From positions 10,494,299 through 10,558,298 of the forward strand of contig JALMQS010000153.1 of NCBI GenBank assembly GCA_024734495.1: DNA of 64,000 nt. The letters run 5' to 3'. This DNA is from Forficula auricularia (Eukaryota; Arthropoda; Insecta; Dermaptera; Forficulidae). The notes beneath the pieces are model-generated. The model was not told where the DNA came from. It saw nothing but the letters and a program-made list of their open reading frames with translations, and made no database searches. Both the position numbers and the translations under genes were made by a program. Below are positions 53,512-64,000 of the stretch, one piece after another; within the stretch, counting starts at the first letter, position 1; the number at the start of each line of letters is the position of its first letter.

Positions 53512-54430
53512 TGATCGATTCTCATTTAACAGTCGAGGAATAACAATTCTACATTGGATTTTTGACATTTCGGTTATTATTGGTAATCATTGCTTGAGAC
53601 ATGGAGGAATCGACTTAAAATCAAAAATAGCGATTGATTCTCATCTAATACTTGAGGAATAATAATTCTACCTTGGATTTTTGACCCTTCGATTATTATT
53701 GGTGACCATTGCTGGGGACATGGAAGAATCGACTTAAAATCAAAAAGACTAAATTCTTTTATGGCAAACAACTCAAGCTTGTTTGCCATAAAAGAATTTA
53801 GTCTCTTTGATTTTAAGTCGATTCTTCCACGTTTTCAGTAGAGGTTGCCATTAATGGTCAAAACATCAAAAATGGAATGCAATAAGGTTATTCCTCAAGT
53901 ATTAGATAAGAATCGATCGTTATTTTTGATTTTAAGTCGATTCCTCCATGTCTTCAGCAATGGTTACCAATAATAATCGAAGCGTCAAAAATCTAATATA
54001 GAATTATTATTCCTCAAGTAATAGATGAGAATCAATCGCTATTTTTGATTTTAAGTCGATTCCTCCATGTCTTCAGCAATGGTTACCAATAAAAACCGAA
54101 ACGTCAAAAATCCAATATAGAATGGTTATTCCTCAAGTACTAGATGAGAATCAATTGCTATTTTTGATTTTAAGTCGATTCCTCCATGTCTTCAGCAATG
54201 GTTACCAATAAAAACCGAAACGTCAAAAATCCAATATAGAATGGTTATTCCTCAAGTACTAGATGAGAATCAATCGCTATTTTTGATTTTAACTCGATTC
54301 CTCTATGTCTTCAGCAATGGTTACCAATAAAAACCGAAACGTCAAAAATCCAATATAGAATGGTTATTCCTCAAGTACTAGATGAGAATCAATAGCTATT
54401 TTTGATTTTAAGTCGATTCCTCCATGTCGT
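53512..54430. repeat. Head-to-head tandem array, 2 inverted plus 6 direct units
   Basis: Units of about 119 bp. Orientation flips at about 53775. Adjacent direct units from 54060 onward are nearly identical, so they were amplified recently. Confidence 0.85.
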
Positions 54431-55165
54431 CAGCAATGGTAACGGATAAGAAAACAACGCGGTTGCTATGGTTACTTATAAAATTTCCTCCCAAATTTTT
54501 ACCATTTCACAGCGAGAAGCCTAACCATTCTTACTTAAGTTAGGTTAAATGAGCTATATTAAAACGATCAAATGAATAAATTTTAAAGAATTTAAAATTA
54601 AAAAAAGTACTATTTTACTATAGAGTAAAGTACTTTAAAATATGATTTTACTAAAAACTTTATTTAACCATTTTTGTGGTCCCCAAGGTACTTAATTAGG
54701 ATATTAAATTTCATCAAAATTGGTTAAGTCATTTTCAAGATATTTAGAAAAAACTAAAAAAGTACTGAAATAAAGTACTAATGTTTGTTGACCGATATGT
54801 ACCAAAAACTAATCAGCGCTTCATTTTGTTAAACTAATGGTAGGTTTTCAATTTCATTTCAATCAGCGCAAAGGTGTGGAAAAAATCGTGGACGAAAAAA
54901 ACGATAACACACATACATACATACCATCCATCCATCCATCCCCACGCACTTCCAAAAAAATGGCACTTTTTGGCCTCTCGACGAGATTCCAGGTAATTTT
55001 TGGCGAAACCGTCACGTGCTAAAATTCAATCTCATTGAATACTTCAATTTGTGACCTTAATTGAGTCTATGGGTTCCGTAGTCTTTACCTGAGGACCCTT
55101 TGAAGTCGCGCTTGCCGCGAGAGCGATTCCAATACTTTCTCCCATGCTTCGCATTGGATAAAGTA
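53512..55165 (+). mobile_element. Rep-B satellite-carrying element, copy 2, with inverted head
   Basis: Six direct 119-bp units (about 53800-54430) and the 700-bp tail match copy 1 closely. The GC-rich head is replaced by two units in reverse orientation (53512-53770), joined at a perfect palindrome TTTATGGCAAACAA/...TTGTTTGCCATAAA near 53775. The end CATTGGATAAAGTAAA is as in copy 1. Confidence 0.72.
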
Positions 55166-55439
55166 AAAAAATAGTTACTGCAATCATTAAAATTTAATAA
55201 ACAAATAAATAAATTCGAATAAAACTTGAAACCATGGTACGGTCTCCATAAACTTTGATAATTCAGACATAATTTTGCCTATAAACGGTTTGAGCCAGAA
55301 AGCAAAATATTAGATCAACGTTACTAAAAACCTTTGCCGAATTTTACATCATTACCTACAGCTTATCTCTGTCGGCCCTGTTTAGACGCTATATTCGCCA
55401 TCAGACAGCTATGCGTGGAAAAAGCATATGAATTTAATA
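55166..55439. other. No gene recognised
   Basis: AT-rich spacer. Confidence 0.4.
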
Positions 55440-56462
55440 AATGGCGTTTTTCTGTTTTATCGATATCGAAAAAGCGTTCGATAAAGTACAACTGAAGCAC
55501 GTCATTAAAATCTTGGAAAAGTTTAAAATCCCAGACAATCTCATAAACCCAATACAAGATATTTACTCCAACAACACCGCCAGAATAAAACCGAAGGAAG
55601 ACTGTCCCGAAGCATCCCAGTGAACCAGGGCATTAGGCAAGGAGACTCGCTTAGCTCCTCTGCTTTTTAATATAGTAATGAATGAAATCATTAGAGAAAT
55701 AAAAATCTAAAAGATATTCCCTAGGGGACGAGAATTTAACATGCGTTTGCTATGCAGCACTCGTTGCAGAAGATAAAGATTCCCTCCAGCGCCTCCCTGT
55801 ATAAATTCCAGTTGTGTTGCACATAAATTCGGTCTAACCCTGTCAACCAAGAAGACCAAAACTCTCACAATCTCTAAAATACCACTCCGATGTAAACTAC
55901 AACTATACGATACGATTGTAGAACAAGTCATGGTCCTTCAGGTACCTTGGAATCCAAGTGACCTCTTATCGAGACTCTAGAATCAGAGGTAAAACATCAA
56001 GCAATAAAGGCATCGAAAACATCGGGTTGCTTTAACAGTGCAATCTGGTCAAACCAATATTTAAGAACGGAGGCCAAGGTACGAGTCTACAAAACCGTGG
56101 TACGCCCAATATTAACATACGCAGCTGAGACAAGACCCGACACTGCAAAAACTTCTCAATTATTGGAAACAACAGAAATGAAGACATTGCGAAGGATAAT
56201 GAACGTGACCAGGCTCGACAGAATGAAGAGTGAAGATATTAGAGAAAAATGTGGAATACAAAAGGTGGGAGAATGGATCAAGAGAAGAAGAACAGAATGG
56301 TACGCGCATGTGGGAAGAATGACAGAAGACCGACTAGTAAAGAAAGTGATGACCAACAAGCCGATTTGAATAAGAAGTAGAGGTCGTCCCAAGAAAAGAT
56401 GGCATGACGATCTGGAAGAAACAAATCTATAGGTTTAAAAAGAAGAAGAAGAAGAAGAAGAC
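55440..56462 (+). pseudogene. LINE reverse transcriptase, motifs A to C-terminus, degraded
   Basis: FFCFIDIEKAFDKV (55447-55490) is RT motif A. NQGIRQGDSL followed by LLFNIVMNEIIREI is motif B. The motif C region reads CYAALVAEDKDSLQRL where YADD is expected, so the catalytic pair is lost. LTLSTKKTKTLTIS, then YKTVVRPILTYAAETR, LLETTEMKTLRRIMN and RRRTEWYAHVGRMTEDRLVK follow in changing frames, then GRPKKRWHDDLEE and a (GAA)n tail at 56440-56462. Several frameshifts; 5' truncated. Same class as 47432-47808. Confidence 0.85.
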
Positions 56463-57129
56463 CTACAGCTTTGGAGATCTAATGAAGTCATTTGGTTTAA
56501 CACTATATAACATATTGGCACTAGAAAATTTTTTCTTCAAATGTTGATTCTGAAGTTATTCTAGTTAACAGATAGAAATATCATGCTTGAAAATTATTTT
56601 TGTTTTCGAATTATCTAAACAGGTGAAAAACACTCAAAGTAACGGATACTTCCGGTGGACAAATACATAAAATCGTGTATGAAAATGTATTTTAAGCAAG
56701 CTGCTGTCCAGCCCCACGACTTGGCGGCACCTTGGCTCTCTGGGCAGCTGTTTAAGTTCCCGATGAAAATTTAAAATCCTTTGTTCTACTATTTCTTCTC
56801 CATGATTCGGTCTGGCTTCGCTTTGTCATTGCAGGTGGCTTTTTCGGTTCCAAGCTTTCGATAACCACAAGGTTCTAAAGAATAAGTGTTTAAAATTTGG
56901 TCATAATTAGACAAACAGCCCAGAATTTTAATTTTTGCCCTGCCGACATTTTTTGTATTGTTGATTTGGGTCCTTATATTTCGGGACACTGCTAAAGAAA
57001 AAACGTGCAAATTTTCATCCAGATTGGATTAATTCGGGAAGTCGAATTCAAGAGGTTGTAAGAAATGTGTTAGTCCATAAGACATTTTCACGAAGGGCAA
57101 AGTAGGATTTTTTTAAAGCTAATATAGAC
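56463..57129. other. No gene recognised
   Basis: Slightly GC-richer at 56640-56760, but no supported coding or repeat. Confidence 0.4.
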
Positions 57130-57815
57130 CAGGGGTGGCCAACTTGTTTTTTTGTTTTTTTCATAATCATATTGATACAAGAAGAAGTTGCACCAAAAAG
57201 ATATAGCCTCTGTAGTTGCATCGTGAAAATAAGAAGAGGTTTTGGGATTGGGTCGTTGTCGAAGGTATCTGTGGATGTGGGTCTTGAAAGAATGAAGGTT
57301 ATATGTTGCTGGGAAATCAGTCAGGGGAAGGAAGAGAGTTCCAATCTCTAGAAGTTATCGGGACAAATGAGTTGGCGAATGCGTTTGTTCGGTTAGTATC
57401 TAATTTAAGCGCGTAAGATTGTTGAATCTTGGAAAATCGTGTGTTTCGCTCAAATGAAGCCTTTGAAGGGATCAATGACTTTATTTTGTCGGAACAAAAG
57501 GCATGGTAATATCTATAAAAATGAAAAGGGCGGAGACAGGTTCTGTCATTAAGATCGACTTTATATGTCTACCTTTGATTGTGAGTGGAGATGGGAATAA
57601 AATATTTTAAAAAATATATAGTTTAGCAGTATTTTATTTATTAACAAATAAAATAAAACTAATACAAAAATCGTTATACATATGCATACAAAGAGATTAA
57701 TCAATAAGAAAATACTAAAATAATTAATTAAGTACAATACAAAACTAGAAGTTTCTTAGAACTTACTGAAGATCAACGACCAAATGGTCACGCAATCGAC
57801 AGGTTGGCCACCCTG
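57130..57815. mobile_element. hAT-type element with LINE inside, TSD ATATAGAC/ATATAGAA
   Basis: Ends CAGGGGTGGCCAAC and GTTGGCCACCCTG, flanked by ATATAGAC (57122-57129) and ATATAGAA (57816-57823). Most of the left part is a LINE 3' end in minus orientation. Confidence 0.85.
57155..57570 (-). pseudogene. LINE 3' end (same family as 25890-26713)
   Basis: The minus strand ends GGTGCAAC...TCTTCTTGTATCAATATG as in 26655-26695, and carries the same DWNSLP...TYNLQ region inverted (about 57290-57350). The internal part has a deletion compared with the 26-kb copy. Confidence 0.78.
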
Positions 57816-57823
57816 ATATAGAA

Positions 57824-58733
57824 CTTCAGCATTACAAAACCACATACTAGATAAATTTACAATATATTTTATAATTTTTAACCAAATTGATATTAATTCA
57901 TCTTCTTTGAATAGTAAAAAACTTAATCCTTAAGATCTTAATATATTTTATATATTTTACTCTAACCTAGGGAGGAGTGTAAGCGTCCCGTTTGCTCACT
58001 CCTGCGGACTTCCATGCAATGTTTTTGATATTATAATATATACATATATATTCTTTTTAATACTCAAAATCATCAACCAGATGTTTCCATTTTCACCATA
58101 AAACGAACAGAACGAAACTTTCCTTGATTAAGGAAAGCCTTTTTGGAATAGCCCGAGGGTCATTATAAGTATTTTGCAGTTAAAAGATAAAATCGAAAGC
58201 TAAATCCATTTTTTGTACTCGCTCAAATTCTAAATATTTGCACTTCACCAATGAATGAACTCTATTATGTATAAAAGTATAGGTATATTAAAGCGAATAA
58301 TTATGTTGCATATTAGCGATTTCTAAATTTAATAATGAAATTCTAATTAACTAACATCCATAATGTTTGCCCTTTCTCTCTCACTATTTAATTAATTTTT
58401 CTATTCCGATAAGAAAGAAAGTGACATCTCACTTAAATATTAAATAAATCTTTAATTCAATTATTATATTCTTTTGAAGGATTTTAAAGCAAAATCTACA
58501 AGCAATGAATTTGCATTCAGCAAAAGCGATATAGTTTTTTTTTATCATTAAGATTTCAAAAAAAACTTTCACTTTAAGTGCATCCTTGCCTCGAAGGGCT
58601 TAACATTTTTTTCTTAGCTGGGTTAAGAAAAAATAATACAAAGATAATGAAGGGAAAATAAGACAAACTCTATTCTGTCTGAGCGGAGATAAGTACATTT
58701 TTTAATATAAAACAGTTGGATTTTTTTACTTAC
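57824..58733. other. No gene recognised
   Basis: AT-rich; no supported features. Confidence 0.4.
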
Positions 58734-58804
58734 AAAATCTACATATTTGAAATCATCCTCACGATTTCCTCCTTTTGAATCGGTACAGTAGGAACGGCAA
58801 AGGC
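58734..58804 (-). CDS. Possible internal exon of an unknown host gene, 71 nt
   Basis: Minus strand: acceptor CTACCTTTATTTCAG and donor GTAAGT exactly bound 71 nt. With two leading bases it reads LCRSYCTDSKGGNREDDFKY followed by VDF, no stop, ending on a codon boundary. This is the best-formed exon-like unit in the window. No family recognised. Neighbouring exons would lie on the same strand, possibly those at 27.2, 20.2 and 3.7 kb. Confidence 0.38.
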
Positions 58805-60300
58805 CTGAAATAAAGGTAGACTTCCCTTGGACCAATCAAATCCACAATCTTAATTAAATAAAAATTTATTGATATTAAATACTAAATAATTTTTGCGCTG
58901 ATTTTGAAAAAAAGATGTTACCGACTTTTTTGTGACACACCTAATGCTGCTCCCTTCCCGAAATTTCAATCGAGATAAATTTTATGTCAATCAACAAAAA
59001 TTTGATTCTTGATATCTAATTAAAGTCTTGATTAAAAACACGCCTAAGCAAAACTGCTCTCTTAATTTCAATCGGAATAAAATTCATACACAATGAAGAA
59101 CACGAATTATATTTTTGAATTTTTATTGGATATCTATTGACACTTAGGTATTTAATGTTTAAAAAAATTAAAATAATTGGTTGATCTATTTATATCTATT
59201 TTTTGTGTCCTTTTTTATTTTTAATTGATTAATTGGACGTTTTGGACATCTTAAAGTGTCCATTCTTCATACAGTATCAATTTTTGAAATTCGTTGTAGG
59301 TAATGATTCAATTAAATGTAGATTCATTAAAATGAAAATTTATTTGTTCTAAATACATAAAAATCCCAATTCATAACTACATAGATTTTTTTATTTTTTA
59401 AGGTACCATAAATGTTCATTTAATCATTTAAAAAATAAAAAATGACACAAAAATATGATTTAATTAATTTATCCCATCTTTTTGATTTTAAACATAAATG
59501 ATGCTTGATAAACATTCCAATTAAAAATAAAATCATTTTTGAGAAAATTTTGAACTTGGGGTTAAAAAATGCAGAAATCAGAAATAAATCTAGTTAAACA
59601 AGCTAATAAGATTAATTAGGCAGAAAACTTTAAGAGGTGCATTTTTTGCCAGAATTTGGGTTTCTAGCTGATAAAAAGTTGTATATCATCAAAATTTGCG
59701 ATGAGCATACCGAGTCTTGAGAACTTTTATAATTATTTTCTCTAATTGTACCAAAATTGTTATTTAAAACACTATGTTTATTGTAAAGCATTTTATAGCC
59801 AGATGATTGCTTATTTCTGATGGTTTATTTCATGATCTAAAATATGTTAGGAAAGTTTGTATTAAAAAGCTGCACTTTTCTACCGAGTTTTAGCTTTCTA
59901 GTAATAAATTCCTTACCCCATAAATATGAAGAACCAGAGTCTTAGAAAAGTTTTTGCTTTTTTCTCTAGTTGTTACTTAGAACCCTATGTTCGGGATATA
60001 TTACCTATTTCTTAGGGTTTCTTTTCTTCTTTCAATTTCACTTAAGAAAAGAACTGCCTGCTTTTGGTTTAAATGACCTCTCCTTATTTCAATCCCATTA
60101 ATCATTCATTCTTTATCTTTATTTTTTTCCTTCTTTGAAAATGAAATTTATTAAGATTCATTTGATCTATCATTCACGCGTGAAATTCTCCCCCTCGATA
60201 ACAATAACACCCACACACAGATACAAATACAAAAAAAAATTCGTTTTTCGTTAAGGATATCAGCTAAAATATCTTTATTAGTAAATTTTATCTAGATGGG
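58805..60300. other. No gene; weak repeat piece
   Basis: AT-rich. GAGCATACCGAGTCTTG at about 59703 and the following CTTTTCTACCGAGTTTTAGC resemble 46610-46700, an old dispersed repeat. No coding support. Confidence 0.4.
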
Positions 60301-60309
60301 CGATTGAAT

Positions 60310-60740
60310 TGATAATAAATGGACGCGATTTTTCTTCCTTTTTGCCCCACCGATCGCTTAAGTTATTTTTTTTGCCAAGTCCATTCACTGATTGGATCAG
60401 TTTCCTTCCTGGGCAGAGAAAGGAACAAACGTATCACGCCCAAAGGCGTCGTCCTCTTCTTCATCAACATCATCTTGATAGAAAAGGAGCTGGAGTTTGG
60501 GGTGTGGAGGGGGGAGGGGGGGGGGTTCTGAAGATAGAGCAGAGTGTTGGTGTGGAAAGCGAGCGCACCCGTTTCAAATGGCCACAATAACGACGACGTT
60601 TTATGCACGCAACTTTCACTTCCTCATTGGAACTAGAGAGACGCCAGCCAAACAACAACAAGTGTCGACAAGAGTGAAAGAGAGACCTTGGTCGAGATCT
60701 TGTTACCTTAAAGAATGGAAGAAAAAAATATAGTGCCTAC
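60310..60740 (-). other. GC-balanced island, possible promoter or first exon
   Basis: Unlike its surroundings, about 430 bp have balanced composition, several CpG (ACGTCGTCGTT) and no repeat relatives. On the minus strand CTCTCTTTCACTC and a TATA-like GCATAAAACG precede a short frame with ATG codons near 60470 (MMLMKKRTTPLGVIRLFLSL, stop near 60363). Could be the 5' end of a minus-strand gene; not proven. Confidence 0.25.
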
Positions 60741-60926
60741 CACATGACTTTCAATCGCCCCTCATTATTATCAAACCAACGTTAAAATATTATAATTAAG
60801 AGATGTGAAGATGGTGGCACAGTTAAATTTTTTATCATTTATAGATGTTAAATAAAACTACAGCCAATATATCGGTCTAATTAATTAATTTGGCTAAAGA
60901 AAATCATCTACTAAATCCGAGGTGTT

Positions 60927-61458
60927 ATGGATTATTTTTAATATATCAGAAGAGTTGTTTCAATTCTTCGGGAATTGAACCAGAATACCAAAAAATGCTA
61001 GCTGGGCACTTGCTTACGATCGAGATGTGAACATCTATATAGCATATAGCACACGGAATAATTTTTCATTCAAAGAATCGATCTTCATCATTAAAAAATT
61101 TCGCGGTCAGATAATTCTAATTCTTCACATACGGGACCCGGGCCCGGCCATGGCATTTTTTTGATTATTCCACTTCATACTTATTCCATAATAAGAGGCC
61201 CACTTCAGATTTTGGGCTCCGGACACGAAATTTCATGCGGGGGCTATGCAGCCAAGCCATGTATTTTTATTAGAATGTTTTGAATTTCGATTTTTGAAAA
61301 AAATTCTATATCAGTATTTTTTATCATGTCAGAATGATTGTTTCACCTCTTTGGGAACCTGAATGCCAAGTGCCCGGATTGCATTTTTTGGCATTCTGGT
61401 TTAATTCCCAAAGTGATGAAGCAACTCTTCTGACATAATAAAAATAATCCATAATATG
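60927..61458. repeat. Foldback of the 11.6-kb palindrome family
   Basis: ATGGATTATTTTTAATATAT, GAAGAGTTGTTTC, GGGAATTGAACCAGAATACC at the left; mirrored GGCATTCTGGTTTAATTCCC and AATAATCCATAAT at the right. The interior includes TTCCATAATAAGAGGCCC as at 28.1 kb. Confidence 0.7.
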
Positions 61459-61956
61459 TCAGAGGAGTACTCACTTGCCCCCTCTGGACGCCCATGCCTA
61501 TAGGGCCTATAGTATAGGCGATTATTATACCTACTGAAAATCATACAAAATCCGAAAAGGACAGAATAAAAATATCGGAAGTAAAGGATTCTTTCGGTTA
61601 GTCAATTTAAACAAAAACCTTTATTTGAAATTTCGATCCAATAACTAATTCAAATTTGTAGTTTCACATCCCATTATTGTTCATTTTTGAGCTATCCGTA
61701 CCATCCATGCTCTTTGCAACTCTTCTTGGGCTCTGAGACAACAAAAAATGAATTTTCATATAAACTTGTACTCTGACTAGAAACCTAGGTAAGGGTGGGG
61801 TGGAGGGGGGGGGGGGGGTTCAAGGAGTCCTAACCCCCGATACTTGGTTAAATTTTGCTTTTGATTTTCTTTTCCAACCACGTCCTATTTCTATATAGCT
61901 CTGTCTGGATAATGTATATTAGATAATTATTTCAATTTTGTTTTACCTATGCCACG

Positions 61957-62588
61957 GTGAGGGGAAATAAGATACCTGAACAAATCAGTTTCTCAGTCAT
62001 CACATCACCCCTTCTATATAAAATGTATACCTACGCCACTTACTCTAAGCATAAAATCCATGGCAAACTTCCAACTAGAAGAATGCAAAAATCCAAAGAA
62101 GAATTAATTTTTTTGGAAATACTGGACTTCACAAAGTCAATTTCAGGAAATGTCATTCCAATAGTTCACTTCTTCAATATATTAAGTGAAAGTAAAAAAG
62201 ATCTTGATCATCCATTACGAAGGTATCCGTATCATCTAGTCTGGAACAATTTTCGATATTCGTTGCATATTACACTTTCTCTATTCTTTGTGTTGTTCCT
62301 CATCTTCAGTCTGTTCGACATCAAAAGAGGAAATTAGAAAGGATTATCTATCTAATTGGTTGTATTGTTCTGGAAAACGATAAAATGATAACCGAATTTC
62401 GCTTCTATTCTGAATTACTAGCCATTCTTCCAATCACAGAACAAAATGCATTAAATTGCTTTTTAAATTATTTCAAATCTCAAAAGGAGATCAGTTTAAT
62501 TTTGCAATTCGTCATTTCCTATTTAGAGAGATTACTTAATACCTTTAGGAAGCAATCTACTCAGCCAATAGTGCGAAAATTACTATAG
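61957..62588 (+). CDS. Possible two-exon fragment of an unknown gene
   Basis: First part (about 62080-62223): RMQKSKEELIFLEILDFTKS, then GNVIPIVHFFNILSESKKDL, ending at an AAG/GTATCC donor-like site. Second part (62310-62588) after a strong acceptor (TTGTTCCTCATCTTCAG): SVRHQKRKLERIIYLIGCIV, MITEFRFYSELLAILPITEQ, CFLNYFKSQKEISLILQFVI, then a stop, with AATAAA at 62591. The simple splice would be out of phase by one base, so an indel, another donor or a pseudogene must be assumed. No family recognised. Confidence 0.32.
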
Positions 62589-63925
62589 AAATAAAAATGA
62601 ATTTACGCTATGTACTTTCCAAAGATAACAGACATAATATATATACTGAAAAAATACTATTCTTTTTGTGCTTTTAAATAGGGAAGGTTTACTTTAACCT
62701 GTCGGTTTAACTCTCAGCTAAATCAGTTAAATGTCAGATATTTATGCGAATAACTAAATTTTGAGCCAAAGATACTAGCGAACTAGTAACTATTTTAACC
62801 TTAAGCCTTATAGGGTAATATGACCCACAGTCAAGTTTAACCAGAAGTGGGAAAACTATCCTAAGTAAATTTATTATTTTAATTAACTGGATGATTCTTT
62901 TCTACTCGAACACACATAGGAAAATTTGAATATTAGTTAAAATTATGTATTTTATTTTAAACGTTTTGGCTTCTAAATCTGAATCTGTTCCGACAGGGAA
63001 TTTTGGGTGTTTGAGTTGAAGGGCCATATAAAATCGGATTTTGGAGGGGTGAAGATGGTGAACTCTGAAAATATATGTGAAAATAAAGTTATCTATTCTC
63101 TATGAGGAATATGAAGATATATTGAATGGGCGAATGTATTTATATTGACTGCAAATGGTGATTGATAATATGTTTGAAAATCGTGCGTTTTGAACAAATT
63201 AATAATTAATATAATGGGAACATGGAAAATTAACTCAAAAATTATTTCGGATTGAAACACCCAGAGGGAAATTAGAAAATAGGTTAAAATTTTCTATTTA
63301 AAATAAATAACTGAATGATTTGATGAGTTGAATAAACTAGACAGATGTTAATAATTTTTATAATTTTTCTTTGGGAGGTCCAACACTAAAGAGTTTCGCA
63401 ATTAATAAACTTTACCACCAAAGCCGAGCATTAGGAATAAATATTGTATCTTCGACTAAATATAAATATTTTCATTGTATTTTTGGGACCATCGTTTCGA
63501 AGACATAGACCTTGTTTTCTTCACCCTAAATTTAATATAAATATTTCCTATGGGTGGTTAATAAATTTTAGTCACAATTCTTTCAAGAGAAATGGAAGTA
63601 TAAATTATTATTAGTTAAAATCTTTCTTATCCAATGTAATAATTGAATTTGAAATTTGAATTAAATTATGCCTATAAAATATTATCTGAAGATTATCTGC
63701 CTCAGAGCACTGTATAAGTTTTCAAGTCTGTAAATAGAAAGAAATAATTAAATAAATAAATAAAATTAAGACAAGTAATTTTGGTTATTCATTTATACAG
63801 GGTGGGGCATAAAGATCTACCAAATTTTGAAGAGGTATAACAAAATGAAAAAAATTAACTAGAAAAAACTGAATATATTTTTGAAACGGACATAAAATAA
63901 ATTTTATTAAAAATGTGTTTTAAAC
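62589..63925. other. No gene; possible element edge
   Basis: AT-rich. TACAGGGTGGGGCATAAAG at about 63796 resembles a transposon terminus next to TA; its partner is not in the window. A minus-strand GTGAAGA...CTTCGAAACGATGG near 63495-63525 is a decayed hammerhead-like sequence. Confidence 0.35.
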
Positions 63926-63934
63926 ATTATATCA

Positions 63935-64000
63935 GACGAAAAAAGGGGGACCTCCAGAAGGCTAGAAATGCAAAAACTAACCACCCAAAATGGGGAGAGG
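63935..64000 (-). repeat. Rep-A fragment at window edge
   Basis: AGAAATGCAAAAACTAACC and CCCAAAATGGGG match the Rep-A 116-bp unit. Confidence 0.55.

Noticed and set aside
47995..54430. CRISPR-like regularly spaced repeats
   Set aside because: The 119-bp units are contiguous tandem repeats without unique spacers, in a eukaryotic setting.
63490..63530. Hammerhead-like sequence on the minus strand
   Set aside because: The box starts GTGAAGA instead of CTGAAGA and the cleavage side is ATGG; kept only as a note in the region entry.

Overview
This window is eukaryotic intergenic or intronic DNA, most likely from an arthropod, probably an insect. It is strongly AT-rich, has no operons, and consists almost entirely of nested transposable elements: Tc1/Tc3-like DNA transposons, hAT elements and hAT-type MITEs with 8-bp target duplications, a Helentron carrying a C-terminal endonuclease, a Harbinger remnant, non-LTR (LINE) 3' ends, tRNA-derived SINEs, one very young LTR element and a Penelope-like remnant. 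No complete host gene is visible. A few short stretches with good splice signals may be exons of host genes with very long introns. The species is not determined.

Layout. 0.6-2.2 kb: a Tc1-like element with long terminal repeats whose transposase has lost one catalytic Asp. 2.3-5.4 kb: LINE and SINE ends, a repeat element with a 116-bp tandem array (Rep-A), and a hammerhead-bearing repeat. 5.7-7.1 kb: two foldback (palindromic) elements, one split by a hAT MITE. 7.6-10.5 kb: a three-level nest, an internally deleted Helentron inside a hAT element inside another repeat. 10.5-20 kb: foldbacks, a GC-rich composite palindrome, a palindromic MITE with a LINE inside, a tandem duplication with a SINE in only one unit, and a broken Harbinger transposase. 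20-27 kb: a SINE, a hAT fragment, a Penelope-like remnant with GIY-YIG and reverse transcriptase pieces, and a LINE 3' end. 29-37 kb: MITEs, three hAT elements with clear target duplications, and a decayed tandem array. 37-41 kb: a 1.5-kb foldback next to a young LTR element with two nearly identical LTRs. 42.4-44.1 kb: an apparently intact Tc3-like transposon. 45-57 kb: nested MITEs, two copies of a satellite-carrying element (Rep-B), hammerhead foldbacks and LINE pieces. 57-64 kb: a hAT with a LINE inside, then sparser DNA with candidate exons.

The most notable pattern is a set of palindromic elements whose two arms carry hammerhead-ribozyme cores (CTGANGA, stem II, GAAA). Wherever both arms can be read, the ribozymes point outward, one on each strand. 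Hammerheads of this minimal kind are known from Penelope-like retroelements, and a Penelope-like coding remnant flanked by the same kind of inverted arms lies at 22.9-24.2 kb. The foldbacks are therefore plausibly non-autonomous, tail-to-tail Penelope derivatives. All functional statements rest on reading the sequence by eye; no database search or folding program was run.
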